Assembly: GCF_012516475.1 (NCBI RefSeq) | Contig: NZ_CP051217.1 | Span: forward strand, 1,116,001 to 1,180,000 | Reading direction: 5' to 3' | From: Parasphingorhabdus halotolerans | GTDB lineage: Bacteria > Pseudomonadota > Alphaproteobacteria > Sphingomonadales > Sphingomonadaceae | Length of the DNA: 64,000 nt | Shown: in pieces, positions 1 through 8,363 of the stretch | How positions within the stretch are numbered: the first letter of the stretch is position 1 | How the letters are laid out: each line of letters begins with the position of its first letter | Translations under genes and position numbers: made by a program | The notes under the pieces: generated by a model | Database searches by the model: none | Told to the model about the DNA's origin: nothing | The model's input: only the letters and a program-made list of their open reading frames with translations

Positions 1-901
1 TCGCCGCACGATGATCGTCGGGGTCGAGCAGGCAGATCGTCGAGCTGGTTTCAGTCAGACCATAAGCGTTAGTAAAGCTGACATGCGGCAACGTTTCGAT
101 CGCCTTTACAATTACCGCCAGTGGCATTTTCCCGCCACCGTAAGATAAAGCAAGGAGATTTGGCAGGTCGAGCACCTCACCGGTTTTTCCAACATGTTCG
201 ATTATTTGCTGCAACATAGTTGGCACCACAAAGGCATGGGTAATATCTTCCGCCTTTGCGAGATCAATCCAGGCCTCGGCGCTGAAATTGGGCAACTGTA
301 CCATTTTCCGTCCGGCGTAGGTTGAACTCAGTACCGCAGAAATGCCTGCAATATGATAGGGCGGTACACTGATCAGCGCGGCTTCATCTTCGCCCGCACT
401 CATAAATTCGACGCTGCCAAGGATATAGGCCATCAGATTATCATGACGCAAAATTGCAGACTTCGGCTCGCCAGTGGTTCCGCTAGTGAATAACTCGATT
501 GCGACACCCTCGTCGACATCCGGTGCTTCGCCCTCCATCGCTTCGCCGGAAATAGCGTTGGAATAGTTGATCAAATCGATATCTGTGTACTGTTTTTCAT
601 GTTCAGAGATCAGCAACGCTGGCGTCACACGCGCCAGCAGCGCATCTATCTGTTCTTCCGCCAGCCGATAATTAATAGGAACGAACGGCGTTCCCGCAAG
701 CGCCGCCCCGAAAATAGCAGCGGGCATTGCCGGGCTATTCTCCGCCAGATAAGATAACCGCTGACCGGACTGTACTTTTGCTGCCACCCGCCGCGCTGCT
801 ATATCAAGGTCGGCGTAGGTCAACCGCGTTTCACCAGCGACAATTGCCTCACGCTCGCCCATCGCCTCGGACGCCATTTGCAGGATGAGATAGATATTCA
901 T
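1..901 (-). CDS. Acyl-CoA synthetase (AMP-dependent ligase), N-terminal part, cut by the window edge
   Basis: About 300 residues of an ANL-superfamily adenylate-forming ligase run off the left edge. The ATP-binding loop LFTSGTTGEPK lies at about residues 137-147 and the later block NAYGLTETSS near the cut end is the usual A5 motif. Such enzymes activate carboxylates to CoA thioesters through an acyl-AMP. The ATG at 901 is the first start in frame. It is the last visible member of a minus-strand operon behind an Ltp/DUF35 pair and a CoA transferase, which suggests activation of a steroid side chain or of a ring-derived acid. The substrate cannot be read from the sequence. The C-terminal domain lies outside the window. 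Confidence 0.85.
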   Translation of the reverse strand, partial: MNIYLILQMASEAMGEREAIVAGETRLTYADLDIAARRVAAKVQSGQRLSYLAENSPAMPAAIFGAALAGTPFVPINYRLAEEQIDALLARVTPALLISEHEKQYTDIDLINYSNAISGEAMEGEAPDVDEGVAIELFTSGTTGEPKSAILRHDNLMAYILGSVEFMSAGEDEAALISVPPYHIAGISAVLSSTYAGRKMVQLPNFSAEAWIDLAKAEDITHAFVVPTMLQQIIEHVGKTGEVLDLPNLLALSYGGGKMPLAVIVKAIETLPHVSFTNAYGLTETSSTICLLDPDDHRAA

Positions 902-912
902 TAGTTGCCAGA

Positions 913-1218
913 TCAGTCTGACGAAGGCAGTTTTTTCGCCTGCTTCACAACAAGCGACACACCGTTCACCTGAACCGTACCATCACCGCCACGTGTACAA
1001 AGAAACTCCATCGTCTCGCCTTCATCAACATAGCGTTTACCGACCAACATCCCACCAGCGAGATCGCCGTTGAGATCACCTTTTTCACCATCCTCTTTCA
1101 CCATTGGCGCGCCGCCACAAGTAATGTCCAGTTCTTCCGCAGGAACACGCAGCGCCATGATCTGCGTCTGGCAAACGCTGCTGCTTAGCTTGGTTCCGGC
1201 CTTGTAAATCTCGCCCAT
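913..1218 (-). CDS. Small conserved-looking protein of unknown function (101 aa)
   Basis: I cannot assign a function. The 101-residue protein has three Cys (in SSVCQTQ, ITCGGAPM and EFLCTRGG), no signal peptide and no membrane segment. The C-x(n)-CGGxPM pattern resembles short proteins I associate with acyl-CoA ligase genes in actinobacterial steroid clusters, but that is memory, not a search. Start is ATG with AGGA upstream. It sits 9 nt after the Ltp gene and 11 nt before the ligase, so it is almost certainly co-transcribed with them. A metal-binding or accessory role for the ligase is only a guess. Confidence 0.7.
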   Translation of the reverse strand: MGEIYKAGTKLSSSVCQTQIMALRVPAEELDITCGGAPMVKEDGEKGDLNGDLAGGMLVGKRYVDEGETMEFLCTRGGDGTVQVNGVSLVVKQAKKLPSSD

Positions 1219-1227
1219 ATTCCGTTC

Positions 1228-2385
1228 CTATTTTCCGATTACCGCACCGGCGACGCCAGACGCCAGAAATACCGTTTCCACATCCGCGACCTGATTGGCG
1301 GCCGTCCCGCGCACCTGCCGCACGCCTTCTGTAATATTATTCATCCCGTGAATATAGCCTTCACCCATAAGGCCGCCATTGGGGCTAAGCGGTGATTGGC
1401 CATCGAGTTCCATATGGCCGTCTTTGATATAATCCTTTGCCTCGCCAATTCCGCAATAACCAAAGCCTTCGAGCTGGCGCAGAATTTGCGGTGTGAAATT
1501 GTCATAGATCATCGCGACGTCGGTATCCTTGGGCGCAATTCCGGCTGAGGCGATCAACTTCTCCGTCACACGATTTGCAATGTCATGGGTGATCAGGTCG
1601 CCTTCATAGAAATCCGAAATAATCTCGTGGTTAAACAGAAAGCTATATTCGGCACTCAGAATTCTCGCGGGTTTCTGCTTCAGGTCCTTCGCACGATCCA
1701 TTCGCGTGATGACCAGTGCCACACCGCCATCGGATTCCTGACAACAATCAAGCAAATGCAGCCAGGGTTCAACAATCCAGCGGCTTGCCTGATGCTCCTC
1801 CAGCGTGATCGGTTTTTCGTAGAACCAGGCATTGGGATTGGTCGCAGCATGTTTGCGCATCAGCACTGCGATCCGGCCCAAATCTTCTGATGTCACTCCG
1901 AATTTATCGAGATAAGGCCCGCAGGATAGCGCTTCCCATGCGGCTGGAGTCTGCGCGCCAAACGGGAAGCACCATTCGAGAAAAGTTGAGCTATGCGCGT
2001 CCGGACTTAACGATGGCGTCGGCTGGCCAAAGCGATATTGCGAACGCTCGTTCATCGCGCGCCAGATAACGAACACATCGCACATGCCTGATTCCACCGC
2101 GTTTTTCGCGTGGACAATCGTAGCAACCGACGATGCCCCGCCTTGCGGAAGTCGCGTGGTGTAATTAATCTCCTTGCAACCGAGCGAACGCATCACATCC
2201 ACTTCGTCGCTATTATCGAGATTGAAACTGGTCATGCCGTCAATATCATGCGGATTGATACCCGCATCCTGACAGGCAGCGAGGATTGCCTCGGCGGCGA
2301 GTTGCTGTTCGGAGCGCCCGGAATTTTTGGAAAATTCAGTCTGGCCGATGCCGACGATTGCGGCTTGCTGTGAACTATCGACCAT
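1228..2385 (-). CDS. Ltp-type thiolase-fold protein (SCP2-thiolase family), probable side-chain aldolase/lyase subunit
   Basis: A 385-residue thiolase-superfamily protein of the lipid-transfer (Ltp) branch. The region where thiolases carry the nucleophilic Cys reads LPQGGASSVATI (about residues 80-90) with no Cys, and the C-terminal block is NGGLMGEGYIHGMNN rather than the catalytic GHP/CxGGG motifs. This is typical of non-thiolytic Ltp proteins such as Ltp2, which with a DUF35 partner acts as a retro-aldolase on CoA-activated steroid side chains. Its ATG overlaps the stop of the DUF35 gene by one base (TGATG), so a complex of the two is likely. Assigning it to the steroid side chain is inference from context. 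Confidence 0.8.
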   Translation of the reverse strand: MVDSSQQAAIVGIGQTEFSKNSGRSEQQLAAEAILAACQDAGINPHDIDGMTSFNLDNSDEVDVMRSLGCKEINYTTRLPQGGASSVATIVHAKNAVESGMCDVFVIWRAMNERSQYRFGQPTPSLSPDAHSSTFLEWCFPFGAQTPAAWEALSCGPYLDKFGVTSEDLGRIAVLMRKHAATNPNAWFYEKPITLEEHQASRWIVEPWLHLLDCCQESDGGVALVITRMDRAKDLKQKPARILSAEYSFLFNHEIISDFYEGDLITHDIANRVTEKLIASAGIAPKDTDVAMIYDNFTPQILRQLEGFGYCGIGEAKDYIKDGHMELDGQSPLSPNGGLMGEGYIHGMNNITEGVRQVRGTAANQVADVETVFLASGVAGAVIGK

Positions 2386-2783
2386 CAGCTATTCTCTGCT
2401 GCGCGAAAAATGGGAACGGCCTTGCCTCCAGATGTTTCGGCGAATTCAACGCGCACAGCCATGCCGACACGAATGTCATCCACGTCACTACCTTCAAGAT
2501 TGCTGACCAGTCTTATGCCTTCGTCGAGTTTAACCAGAATCGCAACGGGCGACTCTGGAAAACCAAAAGCAGCGGGTTTCACCTGACGTACCCAGCTGAG
2601 CAGCTTCCCTTTGCCCGATAGCTTCTCGACCGTTTTTTCCGTCGAATGACAAGTCGGGCAAATCGGACGCGGCGGATGCCAGAGGACATTGCAGGCCGAA
2701 CATTTCTGCGCGACCAGTTCGCCGCGTTCGCACGCTTCCCAGAAAAAGGCGGTATCGATACGCTGGATAGGATCAGGACGCAT
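2385..2783 (-). CDS. DUF35 / OB-fold zinc-ribbon protein, partner of the Ltp subunit
   Basis: 132 residues with the classical DUF35 layout: an N-terminal helix, a rubredoxin-like zinc ribbon with Cys28, Cys31, Cys42 and Cys45 (CSAC and CPTC pairs), then an OB-fold ending near AVRVEFAE. In known Ltp2-ChsH2 systems the DUF35 protein binds the acyl-CoA and is needed for aldolase activity. Here it is translationally coupled to the Ltp gene (1-nt overlap) and follows the CoA-transferase gene by 3 nt. It is a stand-alone DUF35, not fused to a MaoC hydratase domain as in ChsH2. Confidence 0.85.
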   Translation of the reverse strand: MRPDPIQRIDTAFFWEACERGELVAQKCSACNVLWHPPRPICPTCHSTEKTVEKLSGKGKLLSWVRQVKPAAFGFPESPVAILVKLDEGIRLVSNLEGSDVDDIRVGMAVRVEFAETSGGKAVPIFRAAENS

Positions 2784-2786
2784 GAT

Positions 2787-5198
2787 TCAAAGCCCCCATG
2801 GGTTTTCTGCCGCTTCCTGCCCGTCAATAGGGGGATAGCACAAGATTGCAGTCTCTTTGGCGAGCCCGGCAATTTCTTCTTCGCTGTAACCCAGTTCAGA
2901 AAGCAGTGAAGCAGTGTTGTCGCCGACCATCAATGGCGGAGATTGTGGACCAACCGGATTTTGGGAAAGCTGATAGGTCGCGCCGATCTGTTCCAGCTTG
3001 CCGACCTCGGGATAAGCATATTCGACCGTCCAGCCGCGCTTCTTAAGCGCCGCGTTATCGAACAGTTTTTGCGACACTTCACCATCCGATAGCGAAGCCG
3101 GAACGCCTGCATCAGCGAGTTTGGCAAGCCAATCACTTGACGAACCGGACGTAAATTCGCCGCTCTTCGCTATCCGGTCAAAAGCTGCCTTATGCGCATC
3201 ACTGATCGCAGCGACCTGTATCCATTTATCATCACTGCAGCGATAAACGCGGTAGTAATCAGAATAACCGGTCTGATCCGCATCCAGACGTGGACGTTCA
3301 ACCGCGCTGCCATCCGGTTTAGCGACACCGTAGCTGGTATTAAGCAAACAGGCGTTTACAATGGACGTGTCCACAAACTGCCCCTTACCCGTTTTTTCGC
3401 GCTCCATCAGCGCCTGACATATCGCGGCGGCAGACAGGAAACCATTTCCAGTATCGCCCAAAGATGTCAGCGCCCAGACGGGATGTCCCTCGCCAGTATG
3501 CAGCGCGCCATCTTCATGCTGGACTCCGGCAAGACAGGCTCCCGTCTGATCATTGCCGGGTAGATTCTTGCGCGGACCTTCTTCAAAACCGCGTGTATGG
3601 CAATAGATCAACTGCGGGAATTCATCTTTCAGACTGGCATAATCAAGACCCATTCGTTCAACCGCTGGATAGCGCATATTGTGCTGCACGACATCACAGG
3701 TCGCGATCAATTTTTTTAGCACTTCCATGCCCTTGGGATGTTTGAGCATCAACGCAATCGATCGCTTCCCACGATTGGCCATCCCGGCGATATGGGTGCG
3801 GTGCCAATAGGCATCCCAAAGCGTGTTCACCTTGATCACCTCTGCACCCATGTCGGAGAGCAGCTGGCAACCAAATGGTCCGGCAATTGCGAGACCCAGA
3901 TCGAGTACGCGGACACCGTCGAGCGGACCTTTACTTTTGGCTGTAGCGGGAACGGATTCTGCTTTGGGATCGGGTAGAGATGCGGCGTACGCCTTGACTG
4001 CATCCGTGTCTGCACCACTCTCCCGCGTTGGCCCCTGAATCGCACCTTGGCTAGTTTCCAACCGGTAGGTAATACCGACCTGATTGATCGGCCCTAACTC
4101 TGGATCATCAACTGTCGCTACACATTTATCACCAATCAACAGCGGGTCGGTAAGCGAATCTTCAAGCGACCGGCATTCCTGTATGGTCATGTTGCCGTCG
4201 GTCGCTGCGGCAACCCAATCGGCGGCGGGAAATTTCTTTACCGCATCTGCAAGGATCGGTTGATAATGCGCCATCACCAACAGCTCTTCCGGACCGATGC
4301 CAAACCGGTCAGGATCATTTTGTACAGTGAGATCGGGTGTGGCGTTCATCGTGTCGCCCTTGGAGGCTTCCAATATGAAACGCGGGTTGGGCACCCAGTT
4401 GTGGATCCACTTTCCATCGGCGCATTGGAAATGCCCCTTCGGGCTGGCGCTGCCCATAATCCAAGTGTTGAAACCCTCTGCATCAGGGTTTTCTGCGCGC
4501 TGCCAGATACCGCTGCCGCAAGCCAGAGCGCCCTGATACAGAGACGTCGAAACCTTCTGTCCGCGCCCGCTTTTCTTTCGGGCATAAAGCGCCGCAGATA
4601 TTCCGGTGATTGCAGAAAACATCGCGCCCAAACTTGGCCAGGGCGAAGCAACAAATAACGGCCCTTCACGATTGGCACCCTGCACCCAGTCGGGATCAAT
4701 TTCGGCAGCACCGGCAAATGGGTCTTCGCGGCCCGCCATGTGGTAGAGCGCACCTTCTGGCCAACCACGCTGCTCATATTGCAGTCCGGTTTTCGCCGCG
4801 ACCAGCGCGTCATAACCAGGCTCATCACGCCACTCCCCTTCTTCGCCATAGCCAGTGATAGAGCAATAAATCAGTTTCGGATTGATCACCGCCAGCGTTT
4901 CAAAATCAATACCGAGACGGGTGGTGACATCGGGCGCAAAACTCTCCACCAGTATATCGGCATCAGCTGCCAGTTTCAAAAACAACGCCTTGTCGCCGTC
5001 ATCCTTCAGATTAAAAACCGCATTTTTTTTGCCGCGATGCCAAACCTTGTAACCCAGCAGTCCGGCAAATGGATCCCCATCAGGTCGTTCTATCCGGGTC
5101 ACGTCTGCGCCATGATCGGCGAGTAGCATCGCGGTCATTGGTCCCGATATGCCCCAGCTCAAATCCAAGACTTTTAACCCGTCAAGAACACCAGCCAT
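2787..5198 (-). CDS. Tandem CaiB/BaiF family III CoA-transferase (two domains in one chain)
   Basis: One 803-residue chain holds two complete family III CoA-transferase domains (about 1-400 and 425-790), twice the usual length of about 400. Family III enzymes move CoA between acids through an Asp-anchored intermediate, and BaiF-type members act on bile acids. The second domain keeps the catalytic Asp in a GDTGNG motif (about residue 584) before EREKTGKGQ. Aligned to it, the first domain has SPWPSLG before ARKKSGRGQ, with Ser where Asp is expected, so it is probably non-catalytic. I chose the ATG at 5198, with AAGGA six bases upstream, over the in-frame TTG at 5204. It leads the operon with DUF35, Ltp and the ligase, so recycling CoA among side-chain intermediates is plausible. 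Confidence 0.88.
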   Translation of the reverse strand: MAGVLDGLKVLDLSWGISGPMTAMLLADHGADVTRIERPDGDPFAGLLGYKVWHRGKKNAVFNLKDDGDKALFLKLAADADILVESFAPDVTTRLGIDFETLAVINPKLIYCSITGYGEEGEWRDEPGYDALVAAKTGLQYEQRGWPEGALYHMAGREDPFAGAAEIDPDWVQGANREGPLFVASPWPSLGAMFSAITGISAALYARKKSGRGQKVSTSLYQGALACGSGIWQRAENPDAEGFNTWIMGSASPKGHFQCADGKWIHNWVPNPRFILEASKGDTMNATPDLTVQNDPDRFGIGPEELLVMAHYQPILADAVKKFPAADWVAAATDGNMTIQECRSLEDSLTDPLLIGDKCVATVDDPELGPINQVGITYRLETSQGAIQGPTRESGADTDAVKAYAASLPDPKAESVPATAKSKGPLDGVRVLDLGLAIAGPFGCQLLSDMGAEVIKVNTLWDAYWHRTHIAGMANRGKRSIALMLKHPKGMEVLKKLIATCDVVQHNMRYPAVERMGLDYASLKDEFPQLIYCHTRGFEEGPRKNLPGNDQTGACLAGVQHEDGALHTGEGHPVWALTSLGDTGNGFLSAAAICQALMEREKTGKGQFVDTSIVNACLLNTSYGVAKPDGSAVERPRLDADQTGYSDYYRVYRCSDDKWIQVAAISDAHKAAFDRIAKSGEFTSGSSSDWLAKLADAGVPASLSDGEVSQKLFDNAALKKRGWTVEYAYPEVGKLEQIGATYQLSQNPVGPQSPPLMVGDNTASLLSELGYSEEEIAGLAKETAILCYPPIDGQEAAENPWGL

Positions 5199-5334
5199 TA
5201 TCAATCCTTTTCCTGCGGTAAATTGTCCGTCTTGCCTTATATGCGAATAGGCGATAGGACTTTCCGAACGCTGTTCTGAAATACAATATATCGGATCATA
5301 GTCAACCTGATTCGAAGCATTACGAGGATTACTT

Positions 5335-5655
5335 ATGCCGACGATACTAGTGTTCGATCAGGATGGAACCGAGCATAAGCTGTCAGCCCAAACCGGTGAT
5401 GCATTGATGGAACCATTACGCGATGCCGGGCTGGTGCAAGCGACCTGCGGCGGTGCGGCATCCTGCGGAACCTGTCATGTCTATTTACGCGATGGCTGGC
5501 GCGCAAACACCGGCGAATATACCGAGGATGAAGGCTATATGCTTGAGGGACTGGAGGAACTGGTCGAGGTTAACGACAAATCCCGCCTCGCCTGCCAGAT
5601 CAATCTGACCGACTCGCTTGATGGTATCACGCTGGATATCGCGCCGCAGATATGA
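5335..5655 (+). CDS. [2Fe-2S] ferredoxin, adrenodoxin/plant-like type
   Basis: 106 residues with the cluster-binding pattern Cys38-x5-Cys44-x2-Cys47 and Cys87 (CGGAASCGTC and LACQ). Such ferredoxins pass single electrons to P450s or Rieske oxygenases. No ferredoxin reductase or P450 is encoded in the window, so the partner could be one of the two KshA-like Rieske oxygenases or an enzyme elsewhere. GAGG lies eight bases before the ATG. The gene overlaps the following hydrolase gene by four bases (ATGA). Confidence 0.92.
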   Translation: MPTILVFDQDGTEHKLSAQTGDALMEPLRDAGLVQATCGGAASCGTCHVYLRDGWRANTGEYTEDEGYMLEGLEELVEVNDKSRLACQINLTDSLDGITLDIAPQI

Positions 5656-6560
5656 GGGTCAGCGCACTTTCCGCCGGAGTGCAGGCGATAGAAGGGTCAT
5701 CGTGGCAGCTCACCGCAAATCTGTACCAGCCAGAAGACAAACAATCCGGCACGGTCCTATTCTGTCTACCCGGTGGAAGCGCCACCCGCGATTATTTCGA
5801 TCTTGGAACGGTTGATGAATTCGACTTCAGCTTTGTGTCTCGCATGACGCAGCTGGGGCACACTCTTATCGTCATGGATCATCCGGGGATCGCAACAAAT
5901 CCACTGCCGACAAACCATCCTTTTCTAACGCCGCGGCAATCCGCCAGTTATCTCGCTAGCGCCTGCCAGCTGCTTCTGGATGATGGTCGGTTGAGAGACA
6001 AAAAGGCGGTCGGACTGGGTCATTCTATGGGCGGAATGATCCTTGTGCTGATGCAGGCACGGTCTAATTTATTCAGCCAGGTCGCCTTGCTCGGCTCCAG
6101 TGCACGCGGGCTGGACTGGGGCCTCGACGATCATGAGAAAACCTATATCGGTATGCCGGATGCCGTGGAAATCGATCTGGAAGAATTGGTGTTACGCAAG
6201 TTCAAAGCGCCCTTCCCGATGGTTGCGAGCGGACCGAGTGGTAAGTCGATCACCTTTGGTGGACACAACGCAGAGCTGACCCAGCGCCTGCGTGATGTCT
6301 CAACCAATCTTTTCGCAGCCGGCGGGATGATGAGCATGATCAGGGGCAGCTTTGCACCCGAAGCCGCGGCAATTGATGTACCGATGTTCTTCGCATTTGG
6401 CGATCACGATATTGGCGCGCCGCCGGATGAAGTACCGATTGATTTTACTGGTTCTCCGAGGGTTGAAACCCATGTTCTCGAAGATACCGGGCACAATAAT
6501 TTCGCCTTTCCATCAATTGCAGATCTTTGCATCAAGCTTGATCAATGGGTGGGGAGTTGA
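5652..6560 (+). CDS. Alpha/beta-hydrolase fold protein
   Basis: 302-residue alpha/beta hydrolase. The nucleophile elbow is GHSMGG with Ser125, the acid is probably in FGDHDIG, and the His is in EDTGHNNF (about His281). There is no signal peptide, so it is cytoplasmic. It is translationally coupled to the ferredoxin gene (4-nt overlap). It could hydrolyse an ester, thioester or lactone formed during steroid breakdown; nothing in the sequence fixes the substrate. It is clearly different from the HsaD meta-cleavage hydrolase at 50537-51361. Confidence 0.85.
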   Translation: MRVSALSAGVQAIEGSSWQLTANLYQPEDKQSGTVLFCLPGGSATRDYFDLGTVDEFDFSFVSRMTQLGHTLIVMDHPGIATNPLPTNHPFLTPRQSASYLASACQLLLDDGRLRDKKAVGLGHSMGGMILVLMQARSNLFSQVALLGSSARGLDWGLDDHEKTYIGMPDAVEIDLEELVLRKFKAPFPMVASGPSGKSITFGGHNAELTQRLRDVSTNLFAAGGMMSMIRGSFAPEAAAIDVPMFFAFGDHDIGAPPDEVPIDFTGSPRVETHVLEDTGHNNFAFPSIADLCIKLDQWVGS

Positions 6561-6729
6561 GTTTTGGTCAATTCCGCACATGTCATGATCGCCCACCGTT
6601 CATGCGAAGAATCCGCATTGCCCGTCATTCTCCTGTTTCACGCAATCAAATTGAGTTTTTGAATCTCGTTCGAAAACTGTTATCGTAACGCCGACACCCC
6701 CTCAATGCAGCTAGTCAGGATTCGCGAAA

Positions 6730-7506
6730 ATGACTGAAACCGATGATTTTCCAAAAGGCGCAGTAATGGTGTTTGGTGCGACAGGCGGCATTGGTAAAGT
6801 CGTGGCGCATGAATTCGCAAAGGCAGGGACATCGGTAGCAATTATGTGGCGTTCCAAAAAGGACGATGCGGAAGCGCTTGCTCGCGATATCGAAGCGACT
6901 GGTCAAAGGGGCAGCACTCATCGATGTGATGTCACAGACCCAGTAGCGCTGAAATCGGCAATCAGCGACGCAATCGCGGAACATGGCCGCGTCCACACGA
7001 TGGTCTGGGCCGCCGGACCGCTGGTAGAACAGGTGCTGATTTCCGAAACAACACGTGAGCAATGGTACAATGCCATAAACACCGAAGTGCATGGGTTTTT
7101 TGAAGCCTCGACGGGCCTCATATCTCACATGAAAGAAATGGGCGGTGGCTCCTTCGTTCATCTGGGTTCGGCTGGTGAACTGCGTTATCCGGAACGGGAT
7201 ATGCTATCGGTCACGCCCAAGGCTGCGAATGAAAGTTTGATCCGCGGCATCGCCCGTGAAGAAGGTCGGCACAATATCCGTGCCAATTCCGTGCTGGTCG
7301 GCGTGATCGAGGCGGGCATGTTCCTTGAACTCACCAAGCAGGGCGTATTTGGCGAACATTGGGTCGAAGAAGTGCAAAAGGGACTGGCTCTCAAACGCTG
7401 GGGGCAGCCGGAAGAAATTGCCAATGCCGCGATTTTTCTGGCATCAAACAAAGCATCTTATATCACTGGCCAGCAAATCTCTGTTGCCGGGGGTTATGGA
7501 ATTTAG
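6730..7506 (+). CDS. SDR-family oxidoreductase lacking the catalytic Tyr
   Basis: 258-residue short-chain dehydrogenase/reductase fold. The cofactor loop GATGGIG is at residues 16-22 and the Ser of the triad is likely Ser147 (HLGSAG). The YxxxK motif is absent: the aligned stretch reads LSVTPKAANESL, with Ser160 where Tyr should be and Lys164 in place. The C-terminal ITGQQISVAGGYGI is normal. Known SDRs with a lost Tyr are either inactive or use another residue, so the reaction is unclear. It lies upstream of a 3alpha-hydroxysteroid dehydrogenase-like SDR on the same strand. The ATG has AGGA about nine bases upstream. Confidence 0.85.
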   Translation: MTETDDFPKGAVMVFGATGGIGKVVAHEFAKAGTSVAIMWRSKKDDAEALARDIEATGQRGSTHRCDVTDPVALKSAISDAIAEHGRVHTMVWAAGPLVEQVLISETTREQWYNAINTEVHGFFEASTGLISHMKEMGGGSFVHLGSAGELRYPERDMLSVTPKAANESLIRGIAREEGRHNIRANSVLVGVIEAGMFLELTKQGVFGEHWVEEVQKGLALKRWGQPEEIANAAIFLASNKASYITGQQISVAGGYGI

Positions 7507-7584
7507 CGGTGTGTGATCGACCATTTTAACGTCACAACTTATCAGGTTCCAATGCAATATTCCAACAACAGACAGGTAAACATT

Positions 7585-8342
7585 ATGAAGGCAGTAGTTT
7601 CAGGATCAGCTTCAGGGATCGGCGGATGCGTGAAGGCGCGGCTTGAAAAAGATGGCTATGAAGTTATCGGTATCGATCTGAAAAGCGCCGAGATAGAGGC
7701 TGACCTTTCGACTGCTGAGGGCCGAAAAGCAGCGATTGATGGCGCGCTGGAAAAGTCCGGCGGTCAGATTGACGTCCTGGTGCTTGCCGCTGGTCTCGGC
7801 GGCCATCTTGATGACGGGCAATTGGTCGCCAGGGTCAATTATTACGGCGCGGTCGAATTGCTCGATGGGTTCAAGGATGCCCTCGCGAGATCAAAAGCCC
7901 GGGTTGTGGTGATCTCGTCCAACTCGGCGCAAATGGGCATGGACCCCAATAATGATCTAGCAAAAGCGTTGCTCGATGGAACAGAAGACGAGGCGATGGC
8001 AGTTGTTGGCAGTAACCATGCGGCAATGACTTATGGTATTTCCAAACATGCCGTTGCCCGCGCGATCCGTCGGCGCGCAGCCGAATATGGTCAGGCCGGT
8101 ATTCGTTTGAACGCCATCGCGCCAGGAATGACCGAAACCCCAATGTTCAGGGGGCAGCAGACCATCCGGAAATCGGCAAAAGCGTTGACGCTATTCCAAT
8201 TCCACAAGGCAGGGTTGCAACACCCGATGAAATAGCTGGCGTGATAGAGTTCATGCTGAGCGATACAGCCGCTTATATGCAGGGCAGCATAATTTATGTC
8301 GATGGTGGCACCGACGCGCAACTGCGGCCCGATGCCTTTTAA
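7585..8342 (+). pseudogene. 3alpha-hydroxysteroid dehydrogenase/carbonyl reductase-like SDR, interrupted by one missing base
   Basis: Reading from the ATG at 7585 gives GSASGIG (residues 7-13), SSNS and Tyr150-x3-Lys154, and strong resemblance in layout to Comamonas testosteroni HsdA (DLSTAEGRK, VNYYGA, LNAIAPGMTETPM). The frame then closes early at 8235. One base further over, a normal SDR tail continues (IPQGRVATPDEIAG, then YVDGGTDAQLRPDAF) to a stop at 8342. Adding one G to the G5 run at 8150-8154 restores a 252-residue protein, close to HsdA's 257. HsdA oxidises the steroid 3alpha-hydroxyl to the ketone, an entry step for bile acids. Probably a sequence error rather than a dead gene. In-frame GTG at 7513 is upstream of the conserved start and not favoured. 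Confidence 0.82.
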
Positions 8343-8363
8343 ATATCTCTATGCACAAAGTCT

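Noticed and set aside
3192..4858. Several 60-130 residue open frames antisense to the CoA-transferase gene
   Set aside because: They lie wholly inside a conserved gene on the other strand and show no recognisable motif or ribosome site.
5243..5271. GCGAA...AACGC pair upstream of the ferredoxin gene as a seventh operator
   Set aside because: Spacing is 29 bp rather than 28 and the right arm does not match TACGC in the correct sense.
8150..8154. Programmed ribosomal frameshifting as the reason for the broken frames
   Set aside because: The five sites share only G-runs, have no slippery heptamer with downstream structure that I can see, and affect unrelated protein families.
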